From NCBI GenBank assembly GCA_028285035.1, contig JANQQF010000030.1, positions 1 through 64,000 of the forward strand: a stretch of 64,000 nt of DNA, read 5' to 3'. Both the position numbers and the translations under genes were made by a program. This DNA comes from Phycisphaerae bacterium (GTDB taxonomy: Bacteria > Chloroflexota > Anaerolineae > 4572-78 > J111). Of the stretch, positions 51,713-61,698 are shown piece after piece. Under the pieces are notes generated by a model. It was given only the letters and a program-made list of their open reading frames with translations, was not told where the DNA came from and did not search any database. The stretch's first letter is position 1. Every line of letters starts with the position of its first letter.

Positions 51713-52687
51713 CTACTCAGCCGATTTTTCCCCAGTCCAAACAATTCGGTCACGATTATGAGGTGCCCACAAATTTAATTTTGGTCCAGCCGGAACAATT
51801 TTGGTGGGGTTTAGATGTGGGTAACTTAGATAGTAATGATTTTTGATGTGAGAAAAATTCACAGTTTCAGCTATCCCAGATGTTTGATACAATTCTCTCA
51901 AATAATTGGATAGGCAGGGATAATCGGCAATGCGTCGCTGATTACATTTAAATAAACTGAAGTAAACCGTATCAAATCGAATGAGAATGGTAAAGAGACG
52001 CCAATCAGCCTCGGTGATACGCCGGCCTACCAAGTACCGTTGTCGACTGAGCCGCTCCTCTAATAAATCCAGGGTCAAAAATAGCATATCAAAGGCTGTA
52101 TCATATTCGGCCTGAGTCTTGGCAAAGCCGCACTTATGAAGTCCATCACTAATTTTGTTAGCGATGATGGCATTGATTTCATCAATCGTGTCTTGCATAT
52201 TTGCTGGATAAAAATTGACGCTGGCATCTCCATACTGGTCAAACTCCGAATTTAGCATGTAAACAATATCAAGCGGATCATTGTTTACAATTTGTTTTGT
52301 CTTTTTATCCCATAACAACGGTACTGTGGACGGACCGGAATAGCGAGCTTCAGTCAAGGTATAAATTTGGTGCAAATATGATTGGTCATCTACCCCGATA
52401 TTTTGATTTTCGCTCAGAGACCAGCCCTGTTCACTCATTATGGGTGCAACTGTAGATAGGGAGATAACCTGGCTGAGTTTTTTCAGGGTATGAAAGATTA
52501 ATACATTGTGTGATGCGGAGCAGGCTAAGGCCAGAAATAAGTGATAGCGGCCTAAATCTGGAGTATATTCTGTAGATCCATCCGCTTTTACCCAATGTCT
52601 AAAGTCATTTTGTTGTTCTTGGCAATATCCACCATCAGTTTGTAGATTGTCATCAATTTGCCATTGACCTTTGACCAAATACCCCAT
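51713..52687 (-). CDS. Glutathionyl-hydroquinone-reductase-like (Xi-class GST) protein, altered active site
   Basis: About 324 residues from ATG 52687. Fold and motifs follow the Xi-class family (YqjG/ECM4): GRYHLFLALACSASHNVLIF, VPLLWDKKTKQIVNNDPLDIV, and a C-terminal helical domain with ERLSRQRYLVGRRITEADWRLFTILIRFDTVYFSLF. Canonical members carry Cys-Pro-Trp-Ala-His-Arg at the active site; here it is Cys56-Ser-Ala-Ser-His-Asn, keeping the Cys but not the Pro-Trp. It may use another thiol or substrate. Confidence 0.88.
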   Translation of the reverse strand: MGYLVKGQWQIDDNLQTDGGYCQEQQNDFRHWVKADGSTEYTPDLGRYHLFLALACSASHNVLIFHTLKKLSQVISLSTVAPIMSEQGWSLSENQNIGVDDQSYLHQIYTLTEARYSGPSTVPLLWDKKTKQIVNNDPLDIVYMLNSEFDQYGDASVNFYPANMQDTIDEINAIIANKISDGLHKCGFAKTQAEYDTAFDMLFLTLDLLEERLSRQRYLVGRRITEADWRLFTILIRFDTVYFSLFKCNQRRIADYPCLSNYLRELYQTSGIAETVNFSHIKNHYYLSYPHLNPTKIVPAGPKLNLWAPHNRDRIVWTGEKSAE

Positions 52688-52789
52688 TTTATGCCCTTTA
52701 GCTCTATAGTTCTTAAAGTGTCTTAATATTCCAAATTGTACCACACTTGGAGAGGGGAAATGATGGTACTTATAAGCTATGATTTAAAG

Positions 52790-52820
52790 ATAAAAGGGCT
52801 GGGAATATTCCCAGCCCAAA
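52790..52820 (-). terminator. Intrinsic terminator after the Yip1 gene
   Basis: Minus strand: GGGCTGGGAAT paired perfectly with ATTCCCAGCCC, followed by TTTTATCTTT. Ends the Yip1 transcript before the GST-like gene. Confidence 0.85.
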
Positions 52821-52852
52821 ACTATTCAGAGGTATTTGATTGTCAGGATATT

Positions 52853-53515
52853 CTAAAATCCACCACTACTGCCTATAGCCGCTCCAAACAGACTGGCAAT
52901 TGCAATTCCAATACCACAAGAGCAAAGTAGCATAATGAGGACTGGAACGATTGTAACGATAATAGCTTTTACTGTATCTAGACCGTGAACAACTTTCATT
53001 GAAAAATAGGTTAAAACGTGTTGGTAGATGACTGTGACGAGCCAAATACATAAACCTAAAAGGGGAATCCAGCTAAACGCATAGTACACAATACCAATGG
53101 GGGCCCAGAATGTAGCTAGGATGTAAGTATTTTTTTCAAAGCTACCAGTTCCTCCTAATGCTTTAGCTGTGGCAAAATGTATAGACGATACAATCAGAAA
53201 GACAATTGGAACCAAAAAGATAGCAAAACAAGCCGCCGCATAACCACCACCTTGAACTGCTGCTAGCTGTGCCGCAACCTCGGGGGGCAAATCAGCCTCT
53301 GCCGCGAATGAGGCAAATGTTGCTGCCCCACCAAATAGGCTACTAATTGCGGCGGAAATAAGACCACCAACGACGGCAACAGCCCCAGCAATAACCATCC
53401 AAATTAGTGCTGTAACGATCGTGGCATTTTCACTTTGGCTCTCTTCTTGAAAGACAGGCTCACCCGGCTTAGTTAACACATTCATCCAGGTTTGAAACAT
53501 AGCGGCAAAATCCAT
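52853..53515 (-). CDS. Yip1-domain integral membrane protein
   Basis: 220 residues with five predicted membrane helices. The order FQTWMNVLTKPGEPVFQ, then AATFWAPIGIVYYAFSWIPLLG and a last helix rich in Gly/Ala/Ile is that of the Yip1 family (small proteins of unknown role in bacteria). AGAGAGGA-type site. Own terminator downstream. No function can be assigned. Confidence 0.8.
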   Translation of the reverse strand: MDFAAMFQTWMNVLTKPGEPVFQEESQSENATIVTALIWMVIAGAVAVVGGLISAAISSLFGGAATFASFAAEADLPPEVAAQLAAVQGGGYAAACFAIFLVPIVFLIVSSIHFATAKALGGTGSFEKNTYILATFWAPIGIVYYAFSWIPLLGLCIWLVTVIYQHVLTYFSMKVVHGLDTVKAIIVTIVPVLIMLLCSCGIGIAIASLFGAAIGSSGGF

Positions 53516-53797
53516 AAGTTTATCCTCTCTTAATTAATGATTTTGATTAAGTGTTTGGCGGTTTATTTTTGTAGAAATTTTAGTGGAATAAACCATCAAA
53601 TTTTGAGGTGTCAGGAGTTTCTCTATTTAAACTGTGACACACGTAACAACAAAATTACCAAAAATTCAATCTATTACATAAATTCGATGATAAATTCATC
53701 ACCTCCCTTTGATTTAACCCACGTTATGTCGATAAGGTGCGCATTATTTAAGTAAGCTTATCTTAAATTTTGGTAAAAAGTGATCTTAAAAATAGCG
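53516..53797. other. A+T-rich spacer upstream of Yip1
   Basis: 282 bases, A+T-rich, without a convincing open frame, repeat or terminator. The synthetase gene stop lies at its right end and the Yip1 promoter should lie at its left. Confidence 0.5.
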
Positions 53798-56488
53798 TTA
53801 TAGATCTAGAGTCGCATGAATGAGATTATCTTCAATTACGCGGGTGATCTCAAAACCAAGCTTACGGCTAACGTGTTGCATACCTGCGTTCTCTGGCAAA
53901 ATTGTGCCAATGATACGAGACACGCCCTCTTGGCGGCCTACCTCAATCAACATTGCTAACAATTTTGAGCCAAGTCCGTGGCCCTGCCAATCATCACTGA
54001 CTAAGACGGCAAACTCAGCATCATTGGTTCCCAGTAATTTGATGAGGCGACCCGCACCCAAAATTTCTTGTTCACCTGTTTCCGGGTTTTTGTAATCAAT
54101 CACCAAGCCCATCTCATAGTCATAATCAACAAAACAAATTCGGCTCAATCGTTCATGGGCAATGCGACGGCTGAGTGGCATATACCGGAAAAACCTTGAA
54201 TACACGCTGACGTCAGACAGGGTGTGATGAAATTTAGCGATAAGTGGCTCATCTTCAGCCCGAATTGGACGAATAGTGATAGGTGTCCCATCTTTTAGTT
54301 GCCAATCTGTGATATATTGAGTCGGATAGGGGCGAATTGCCAATTGTGGTAGATCGGCCGGTTTGGTTTTGGGGGGATGTAACAGAATCCGTGCATCGAG
54401 AGCGATCAAACCATCGGCTGAAGCGAGTAAAGGGTTGATGTCAATTTCTTTAATCCAGGGGTGCTCAACCACCAAGTGGCTAAACCGGACCATCATTTGC
54501 TCCAAAGCTGTCATATCGATGGGATCGCGTCCCCGCACGCCAAGTAAGGCTTTGTGAATGCGTGTTTGCTCAATCATCAATCGAGCCAGGGTCGAGGTTA
54601 GTGGCGGCAAGCCTAATGCTCGATCTTTGAATACCTCAACCAGTTGACCACCAGTTCCGAATAATAAAACCGGCCCAAACTGAGGATCAATACTGCTGCC
54701 CAGAATCAGCTCATAGCCATCCAATTTAAGCATAGGTTGAACGGTGACGCCCAGAAAATCATTGGCTTTAACATTATTCTCGATTGTTTGATAAGCCTCT
54801 CGAACCGCCTGCTCATCTGCTAAATTTAATTGGACTCCACCAACATCCGTTTTGTGAGTGATTGTTTCAGAATGCAGTTTAAGTACAACTGGATAGCCAA
54901 TCTGAGAAGCGATTTCTACAGTATCCTCAATTGAGGTAGCGAGACGTGTCTCTACTGTTGGAATGCGATATGCAGCCAACAATTGCTTTGACTCGAACTC
55001 AGTTAATAATGTTCGTTTGGCTTTACGCGCCGTGTCAATAATCTCTTGAGCCTGCTTACGATTTGGGGCGTTTTCTTCTGATCTTGGCGGAAGAGTTGGT
55101 GTTTCGTACATGGCCCGAATATTTTCGGTGTAACGCCACATATAGCTGAATACCTGCGCGGCTGTGTCGGGATAAGGAAAGGTCGGAATGTTGGCCGCAT
55201 TGAGTGCAGCAACGCCACCAGATACTTCAGCCCCACCCATCCAACTGGTGAGAATAGGCTTAGTTCGGCTTTTGTATCGTTCCTTTATAAGTTCAGCTGT
55301 TCGCGTGGGGTTGGTCATATCCTGTGGGGTAAGAATGACCATTAAACCATCACTATTAGGTTCTTTCATCACGACCTCTAGAGCCTGGTCAAAACGCTCG
55401 GGGTCTGCGTCTCCCAAAATATCAATAGGATTGCTGTGGCTCCAGTGTTTGGGTAGAAATTTATCCAAGGTTTTTTTTGTTTCCGGGGATAATTCGGTCA
55501 ATTGGCCGCCTGAATTCAAGAGGGCATCTGTGGCCAAGACGCCAGGGCCACCAGCATTGGTTAGCACCGTGAGCCGCGGGCCACGTGGGCGAGGTTGTTT
55601 AGCCAGCACCTCGGCCATAAAGAATAGACCTTGAACTGTATCGACCCGTAGAACGCCCCCACGTCGGAAGGCTGCATCGAGAACTTCATCACTGCCAGTC
55701 AAGGCCCCAGTATGAGAGGCTGCGGCTTGCCCACCTGCTTTTGTGCGGCCTACTTTGAGGACAATAATCGGTTTGTTGAAGGCAACTTCCCGCGCTGCTG
55801 ATAGAAATGAGCGAGCCTCACCAACAGACTCCATATAAATGATAATGCTTTTTGTACGATAATCTTTGCCAAAGTAGGTGATTAAATCACCCCAATTCAC
55901 ATCCAACATTGACCCAACGGTGACAAAAGCACTGAAGCCGATCATATCTTGCAGGCTCCAATCCAAAATCGCTGTTCCAACTGCCCCACTTTGGCTCAAA
56001 AAAGCAACGTTGCCAGGGCGAGCCATTTGACTAGCAAAGGTGGCATTGAGACCAATTAATGGATTCATCACGCCCAAACAATTTGGCCCAATAATGCGGA
56101 GATTGCCTTCTTTCGCCTCTTTCAGAATTCTTTTTTCCAACCTTACCCCGGATGGGCCTAACTCTTTAAATCCAGCGGAGATAATGATTGCCCCACCTAC
56201 CCCAGCTTTGACACACTGTCGGATAATGATGGGAACCGTCTTGGCTGGGGTGACAATCACGGCTAAATCAACAGGCTCAGGAACATCAGTGATTGCCCGA
56301 TATGCTTTTATACCAAAAATTGTATCGCGCTTTAAATTGACGGGGAAAACTTTTTGATCTAAAGAACTGTTGGTCAAATTCTGCATAATGATATTGCCAA
56401 CACTATTCGGTTTTTCTGTTGCTCCGATCACGGCAACATTGCGAGGCTTGAAAATTGCATCTAAAGGATGACGACGAATATTACTCAT
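53798..56488 (-). CDS. ADP-forming acetyl-CoA synthetase fused to a GNAT acetyltransferase
   Basis: 896 residues. Domain order: CoA-binding Rossmann domain ([20 protein letters not shown] at 13-32), flavodoxin-like succinyl-CoA-ligase domains ([15 protein letters not shown]), an ATP-grasp domain (about 500-715; ending [15 protein letters not shown]), and a C-terminal GNAT domain (about 735-896; [26 protein letters not shown]). The phospho-acceptor His of the ADP-forming family is retained (His259, ASHTGALTG), so the synthetase half may be active. Related fusions (Pat-type) acetylate acetyl-CoA synthetase and other lysines. It may couple acyl-CoA formation with protein acetylation. AAGGGGA site. 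Confidence 0.92.
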   Translation of the reverse strand: MSNIRRHPLDAIFKPRNVAVIGATEKPNSVGNIIMQNLTNSSLDQKVFPVNLKRDTIFGIKAYRAITDVPEPVDLAVIVTPAKTVPIIIRQCVKAGVGGAIIISAGFKELGPSGVRLEKRILKEAKEGNLRIIGPNCLGVMNPLIGLNATFASQMARPGNVAFLSQSGAVGTAILDWSLQDMIGFSAFVTVGSMLDVNWGDLITYFGKDYRTKSIIIYMESVGEARSFLSAAREVAFNKPIIVLKVGRTKAGGQAAASHTGALTGSDEVLDAAFRRGGVLRVDTVQGLFFMAEVLAKQPRPRGPRLTVLTNAGGPGVLATDALLNSGGQLTELSPETKKTLDKFLPKHWSHSNPIDILGDADPERFDQALEVVMKEPNSDGLMVILTPQDMTNPTRTAELIKERYKSRTKPILTSWMGGAEVSGGVAALNAANIPTFPYPDTAAQVFSYMWRYTENIRAMYETPTLPPRSEENAPNRKQAQEIIDTARKAKRTLLTEFESKQLLAAYRIPTVETRLATSIEDTVEIASQIGYPVVLKLHSETITHKTDVGGVQLNLADEQAVREAYQTIENNVKANDFLGVTVQPMLKLDGYELILGSSIDPQFGPVLLFGTGGQLVEVFKDRALGLPPLTSTLARLMIEQTRIHKALLGVRGRDPIDMTALEQMMVRFSHLVVEHPWIKEIDINPLLASADGLIALDARILLHPPKTKPADLPQLAIRPYPTQYITDWQLKDGTPITIRPIRAEDEPLIAKFHHTLSDVSVYSRFFRYMPLSRRIAHERLSRICFVDYDYEMGLVIDYKNPETGEQEILGAGRLIKLLGTNDAEFAVLVSDDWQGHGLGSKLLAMLIEVGRQEGVSRIIGTILPENAGMQHVSRKLGFEITRVIEDNLIHATLDL

Positions 56489-56579
56489 TTAAAGTCCCCT
56501 TAGTTATTTTTATAATTTGATTGAATAACGCATCTTTGAAATTATAATAGGGTTCGGTATATGGTCAAAGCAGGCGTAA

Positions 56580-59231
56580 TCAAGGGGTCATTTTGCGAAC
56601 AGTCCCACGGGTGCCGTCAAGTTCGATCCAATCACCATCTTTAAGCCATTCGGTGACCCCTGTCAAAGAAACAATGGCTGGAAGACCCATCTCTCTGGCG
56701 ACGATAGCGGAGTGAGAAAGAAGGCTACCATACTCAATGAGCAAGCCTGATGCGGCGGGGAATAGCATCACCCAACCAGGATCAGTTTGAGTAGCAACCA
56801 GAATTTCGCCTGGCTCTAATTTTGTCGTACGCGGGTCTACGACGATTCGGACTGGACCGCGTACGATGCCTGGTGAACAGCCTTGACCTTTGCGTTGTTT
56901 TTCATCAAGTGCGGAGGTTGAACCTTGTGGCTGGAAATTCTGAATTTTGTTGACGACTCCACGTGTTTCAAAGCGACGAGGCGGTGGTGGGGCAAGCTGA
57001 AATTGCTCAAACTCGATTCTGCGGAGCGAGGCCAAGGTACTTAAATTGGACGTGGTGGTTGTCCCATCGACAAAGCCTAAAATTTCCTCAACCTCAAGAT
57101 AGAAGATGTCGTTTGGATCGGCTAAAATGGCTTGTTGGTGAAATTGATGTCCAAAGGCCAAAAAAATTTGACGGGCACGACCGAATAATCGGGTACGCTC
57201 AAACCGCAGATTTTCTCGATTGCGAGTTAAGCGGCGGGTGTTGTTGAGAACCCAATCAAACAGGAAACGGCGCAGAGGGCGACCAGTTAACCCCTGTTTG
57301 ACTTGCTGTTGAGCCTCAAGTTCGGTTTGTTGGAGTTCGGCGGTCGGAGCCGTGTTTGATTGTGGCTCACGCCGAGCCAGATGCCCTACCCCGCGTAACA
57401 AGGGGAGGGGATCATCAAACAGAGTCGTACTTTCCAACTTTAACTCCTCAAGACAACGGTCTCCAAATTTATCAAGATAAGCCAGAAAATGTTGTTCAAA
57501 TTCAGAATGGTCTGTCAAGGCTTGTTGGATCCTTGGCCAATCTGCTGAACAAAGCAGGTCAATAAAATCTGCATCATTGGCAATTAAATCAGCCATTTGC
57601 TGCATTTTCATAATCGGCTCAGTACTAATGATCCCCCCTGTGCTCATTACCAACGTGTTTTGTAATGTCCCATTCTTGTCACCAAGCCAAGCCTCACACA
57701 TCTTGCGTAGGAGACCGTAAAAGATCATCGCAAAAAAATCGTTAACCAACGGTGCATCCCAGCGCATCAAGAGCTGGCCTTCTAAATTGCGATAATAAGC
57801 GGCCAACTCATCAGGTCGCCACGTCACCAAATCAGGACGATCATCACCCAAGGCCTGATTGAGACGATCATAAAATGCATCAATCTGTTGGGGGAGGCGG
57901 CGATAGTTGGTGATGAGGCCAAGTAGACTGCGAATCAACTGTAGCGCGTCAAGCCACTTTGCTCCAGTTGTCGGTGTTTTTTGTTCATCTAACAGCTCAT
58001 CCGGCAACCCTTCTTTAACCCCCATCATCTGTTCCATAAAACGTCGATTGAGCGTGTAGCCTGGGAGCAAGGCCAGCACCCGATACCAACTGAGCAAGTT
58101 GTAATAAATTCGGCCTTGGATCAGACCGAGCATTCGGCGAAAAGTGTTATGATTCGCTTCAATCGATGGTTTCGGCACACCCATCAAGCGGCAAAATTGG
58201 TGATACACTTCCTCATAGGCTCGACGGGCAAAAGAAAAGGTTAGGGGTGTGGTGACCCCAGGATAACTTTCAATGATGTTGCTATTGTCCCAAATATTGA
58301 GTTGCCCTGTATTGCTTGGTGGTTCGGGTAGCGCCGTGATTGGGCGGGATTGAAGGAGATACACTAGATTGTCTGCGATAGCCCATTCGATGTCTTGAGG
58401 TGTTTCGAAGATTTGTTCCATTTGTCGAGCCAATGCCGCGATATTTTGGGCTTGTTCCAGTGTCAATGTTGCCTGATCAGCTTGCTCATCTGATAGGGTA
58501 ATCGATTGAATAGTTCCTCGACCATTTTGGCTGAAAAAATGCCCCGCTTTTTTCTGGACAATCGTTTGTTGAAGGATGTTGCCGTTCTCATCAACCTGAT
58601 AGGTATCGGCATCACTTTCACCTGAAACCAAAGTGGTGCCCAAACCAAATACCGCCGACACAATCGCTACATCACGTTGACCTGTTATGGGGTCGGCACT
58701 AAAGGCAACACCTGAGACCTCAGGCTGAATCAGTTGTTGCACCAAAACAGCCGGAATCGGTGGGGGCATCGTCAATTGGTGTGTTTGTCGATAGGTAATG
58801 ACATGTTCGCTGAAGCCGGAGCGCCAGACCGCGATAATCTTTTCGGTAATCTGCTCGGGATGGACTCCCAAAAAACTATCCAGTTGTCCAGCAAATGCGT
58901 ACGCTTCGCCATCTTCATCAATTGCGGATGAACGGACAGCCAGCCAGATATTTTCTATCGTGAAATCAGCCAATGCCTGCGCTAATTCATCTCGAACTGA
59001 TATTGCTAGATCGACTGCGTTTATTATTGCCAACATCTCATCTGATGTTGTTGCTTGCGCCCATTGGTTTTGTTGAATTTCTGTCAGGCTATCAAAAAAG
59101 GCATTGGGCAGAATCCCAAACCAGGGAGGAATTGTAACATCCTGGTTTGCTAAAGCAGCGAGTGCTTTTCCCTTCCCGCCTAACTGAGGAACAACTTGAT
59201 CAATATTTGGCCGAAATATGTAGTGCATCAT
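56580..59231 (-). CDS. PEP-utilising phosphotransferase, rifampin-phosphotransferase-like architecture
   Basis: 883 residues. N-terminal ATP-grasp (PPDK_N) domain to about 310: LGGKGKALAALANQ, LAVRSSAIDEDGEAYAFAGQ and QQLIQPEVSGVAFSADPIT. A helical middle domain of about 450 residues opens with SNIIESYPGVTTPLTFSFA. A C-terminal swivelling His domain carries LLSHSAIVAREMG with His840. The PEP/pyruvate barrel of true PEP synthases is absent. This three-part layout is that of rifampin phosphotransferase, which moves the ATP beta-phosphate via the His to an acceptor held by the middle domain. The acceptor here is not known. It abuts the UbiA gene (no gap), so the two are coupled. Confidence 0.88.
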   Translation of the reverse strand: MMHYIFRPNIDQVVPQLGGKGKALAALANQDVTIPPWFGILPNAFFDSLTEIQQNQWAQATTSDEMLAIINAVDLAISVRDELAQALADFTIENIWLAVRSSAIDEDGEAYAFAGQLDSFLGVHPEQITEKIIAVWRSGFSEHVITYRQTHQLTMPPPIPAVLVQQLIQPEVSGVAFSADPITGQRDVAIVSAVFGLGTTLVSGESDADTYQVDENGNILQQTIVQKKAGHFFSQNGRGTIQSITLSDEQADQATLTLEQAQNIAALARQMEQIFETPQDIEWAIADNLVYLLQSRPITALPEPPSNTGQLNIWDNSNIIESYPGVTTPLTFSFARRAYEEVYHQFCRLMGVPKPSIEANHNTFRRMLGLIQGRIYYNLLSWYRVLALLPGYTLNRRFMEQMMGVKEGLPDELLDEQKTPTTGAKWLDALQLIRSLLGLITNYRRLPQQIDAFYDRLNQALGDDRPDLVTWRPDELAAYYRNLEGQLLMRWDAPLVNDFFAMIFYGLLRKMCEAWLGDKNGTLQNTLVMSTGGIISTEPIMKMQQMADLIANDADFIDLLCSADWPRIQQALTDHSEFEQHFLAYLDKFGDRCLEELKLESTTLFDDPLPLLRGVGHLARREPQSNTAPTAELQQTELEAQQQVKQGLTGRPLRRFLFDWVLNNTRRLTRNRENLRFERTRLFGRARQIFLAFGHQFHQQAILADPNDIFYLEVEEILGFVDGTTTTSNLSTLASLRRIEFEQFQLAPPPPRRFETRGVVNKIQNFQPQGSTSALDEKQRKGQGCSPGIVRGPVRIVVDPRTTKLEPGEILVATQTDPGWVMLFPAASGLLIEYGSLLSHSAIVAREMGLPAIVSLTGVTEWLKDGDWIELDGTRGTVRKMTP

Positions 59232-60176
59232 TTAGTTTCCAATCGTGAGGTGCCATATCAACGGAACCGCTCCAACACTTAAGTACATTAAAATCGTCCA
59301 AACTCCGGACATCGTTTCAATTAACTTGGCTCGATTTTGGCTGGGCTGCTGTAAAAATCGGCTGGCAACGATGAGGGCTGTGGTCAATAGAATGATAAGG
59401 AAGATAGCAATTGGTAGCATAACGTTAATCTCACGGGCGGCCAACACGGCACTCATAGCGGTGAGCAGCAAGGCCCCAAGCCACACGATTGTGGCTGTAC
59501 GGATACCCCATAGAGCACTATAGGTTTCAACCCCAACCTCTTCATCCTCCGCTGCCCGAATTTTACGACCAACTTCAATAACAATGCCGTTAAAAAAGCT
59601 CACAATCAAAAACCAAGCCAATCCTGTGTGTGGTATCGACTCGCCAGCCACGAGCCAATCACAGGCGGTTGTGTAGAAGTCAATTAGTGGCACGATGAGC
59701 ATATGGCTCCATAAGTAAGTAATCGGATGGGCTTTTAACCAATCGCGGACAAAAAACTCTTTGCTCATCAAGGCGAGGTAAGCCCAGGTCCAGGCCAAGA
59801 GCCATAATAAATTTGGCTCTAACCACCAAGCCAAGCCAAGTTGAATGAGCGCGGTGAGGACACCTAAAACGCCCAATTCCTGTAGGCTGACCAAGCCACG
59901 CGGCACGGCTCGGTATGGCCGGTATTGTAAATCCTCGTCAAAATCCTTAAATTCGTCCGCGATTCGGAGCTGGAGAAAAAAGAGAAAGGCGGTGACAAAG
60001 CCCACGATGATGGTTGGGAGGGAGGGCCACATAGTCGTACCACGCAGCAGGGCCGAGAAGCTAATGGTCGAGGTGCTAAAGACGGCAATTAAAATACCGT
60101 GCGCAAAAAGGGGAAAGCGTTCGGCTTGATAAATCCAAAAACGGTGAAATATGTTTTGGGGAATGGCTTGGTCCAT
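59232..60176 (-). CDS. UbiA-family polyprenyl transferase-like membrane protein
   Basis: 314 residues with about nine membrane helices. First acidic motif DEFKDFDEDLQYRPYRAVPRG corresponds to the NDxxDxxxD plus RP(L/Y)xxG pattern that binds the prenyl diphosphate through Mg; the second appears as RKIRAAEDEEVGVETYS. UbiA enzymes attach prenyl groups to aromatic or sugar acceptors. No aromatic-biosynthesis genes are adjacent; the partner gene is the phosphotransferase just downstream. No ribosome site is clear at the ATG. Confidence 0.85.
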   Translation of the reverse strand: MDQAIPQNIFHRFWIYQAERFPLFAHGILIAVFSTSTISFSALLRGTTMWPSLPTIIVGFVTAFLFFLQLRIADEFKDFDEDLQYRPYRAVPRGLVSLQELGVLGVLTALIQLGLAWWLEPNLLWLLAWTWAYLALMSKEFFVRDWLKAHPITYLWSHMLIVPLIDFYTTACDWLVAGESIPHTGLAWFLIVSFFNGIVIEVGRKIRAAEDEEVGVETYSALWGIRTATIVWLGALLLTAMSAVLAAREINVMLPIAIFLIILLTTALIVASRFLQQPSQNRAKLIETMSGVWTILMYLSVGAVPLIWHLTIGN

Positions 60177-60299
60177 CAGAAATCACACCCGATTAACAAT
60201 TTGGGTGCATTTTAGAGGAAAAGAGAAAGGTTGTCACCTATCAAAGGTAGGGGCCTTATTTTTGCAAAACCCTGCAACGTAAGAGGAATGGTGGTGAGG

Positions 60300-61226
60300 C
60301 TAACCCTCATCGTCCAACCCCTCAAACAGATCGCCTAACTCCTCCTCCCAAACATCGCTGAGCGGCATAAAGGGATTTTCGGTAAAATCGTCGGTGATTT
60401 GTTTGATTTGTTCGCCGATGTTCAGTTGCGGCATACTTTCTTCAAGCTCGGCAATTTTTTCATTCATCGACTCGTACAATTCCTCACTTTGTCGCTCCAA
60501 CTCTTCCAGATCAAAGTTAAGATTGAACATGTAATTAAAGCGGCGCATTAAGTCATACCAAGCCTTGAAGTCGTAATCGATACTTAAGCCCTGTAACATT
60601 GCCGAAAGCTGTGATAAGTCATAAGCTGGCACAAAGGCATAAAAAACGAAATATTCGATCTGTTTTTGTTCGGCACAATCAAGAAAGTAGGAACCAATCG
60701 AGGCCCCGCCCTCATAATTTGAGAATTGCACCGCGTAATTGGTCAATTCCTCTTTCATTTCGGGCAGACTGTATGAACAGGAGATGGCTCGGTCTTTATC
60801 GTAGGGCATTGAGCCATAAACCCCGCCCACGGACGCAATTCGTTTCACCCCAAGTTCTTTTGCGCCATCCAACAAGGTTGACACATATCGATCAATATCC
60901 AAATGGGGCTCATCCCCTAAAAAAATGACCAGCCCTATGTTTTCATCGCCGGTATAGAAAAATTCATTTTTCTTGATTTCTAACTTTTGGCGATAGCCAT
61001 CTTTGAGTTTGATCTCTGGGCGGAGAAGATGATGGGTACCAGGAATCTGATACATATAAAATCCATCAGATTCGATGTGGCCGATCTTTCTCGCGTTGGT
61101 TTTGTCGATAATGTATTGCGGTAAGGCTGATGATACAGAGCCGGCATCGGCCCACTGACGCCAACCCGCAATCATATAAATTTCTTCAGCTTGGGGAAAC
61201 TCTGATATTTCAAGGTGATCGGCCAT
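60300..61226 (-). CDS. PAC2-family protein
   Basis: 308 residues. PAC2 fold (proteasome assembly chaperone 2 relatives): YMIAGWRQWADAGSVSSALPQYI at the start, then KIGHIESDGFY and FLGDEPHLDIDRYVSTLLDGAKELGVKRIASVGGVYGSMPYDKDRAISC across the core (parts 110-175). A C-terminal acidic, helical tail contains DDFTENPFMPLSDVWEEEL. Role in bacteria is unknown. AAAGGTAATATC precedes the ATG. Confidence 0.9.
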   Translation of the reverse strand: MADHLEISEFPQAEEIYMIAGWRQWADAGSVSSALPQYIIDKTNARKIGHIESDGFYMYQIPGTHHLLRPEIKLKDGYRQKLEIKKNEFFYTGDENIGLVIFLGDEPHLDIDRYVSTLLDGAKELGVKRIASVGGVYGSMPYDKDRAISCSYSLPEMKEELTNYAVQFSNYEGGASIGSYFLDCAEQKQIEYFVFYAFVPAYDLSQLSAMLQGLSIDYDFKAWYDLMRRFNYMFNLNFDLEELERQSEELYESMNEKIAELEESMPQLNIGEQIKQITDDFTENPFMPLSDVWEEELGDLFEGLDDEG

Positions 61227-61352
61227 GATATTACCTTTGATGATGATATGGTTAGACTCAGCTATGATGCTGAATGTTGATTATACGCGAAGTTGAGACG
61301 GATGACCAGTATTTTGAATATTATTGAGGGGATATTGTTGAATGTCGGCAAT

Positions 61353-61386
61353 AAAAAAAGGCACGACTAATGTGTGCCTCTTTTTT
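61353..61386 (-). terminator. Intrinsic terminator after the FmdB-type gene
   Basis: AGGCACAC and GTGTGCC-type arms (GGCAC/GTGCC) with T-tracts on both sides: TTTTTTTATTG on the minus strand, TCTTTTTTACG on the plus strand. Placed eight bases past the zinc-ribbon gene. Confidence 0.8.
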
Positions 61387-61393
61387 ACGCAGG

Positions 61394-61681
61394 TTATTCA
61401 CCAGCTGCAATTTGTTCTTTAATCTGGCGTTTCTTTTCGGTGGCGGCTTCTAATTCTTTACGCCCAAAAACAGGGGGAGTATCTATAGATGTACTGTCAT
61501 CACTTAATTCTGCGGTAGCGCCGCCGCCACCTTTGTGAAAAGCGACAGAGGAGATAAGCCGCTCTACATCAATGCTTTCACAGGTTGGACAATGTATTTC
61601 CTGCGGTTTTTTAGATATAGAGCGGATTAGTTTTTCAAATGTCGTATCACAATTATCGCAGTGGTATTCATAAATAGGCAT
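61394..61681 (-). CDS. FmdB-type zinc-ribbon protein
   Basis: 95 residues. PIYEYHCDNCDTTFEKLIR followed by EIHCPTCES gives the two CxxC pairs of the FmdB/CxxC_CxxC_SSSS zinc ribbon. The C-terminal half is low-complexity with GGGGATAEL and a charged helix. Proposed regulators, never well characterised. Seventeen bases after the unknown gene upstream. Confidence 0.92.
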   Translation of the reverse strand: MPIYEYHCDNCDTTFEKLIRSISKKPQEIHCPTCESIDVERLISSVAFHKGGGGATAELSDDSTSIDTPPVFGRKELEAATEKKRQIKEQIAAGE

Positions 61682-61698
61682 TGTATTATCGCTTTAAT

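Noticed and set aside
56580..59231. Phosphoenolpyruvate synthase (ppsA) assignment
   Set aside because: The C-terminal PEP/pyruvate barrel is missing and the middle domain is large, so the rifampin-phosphotransferase layout fits better.
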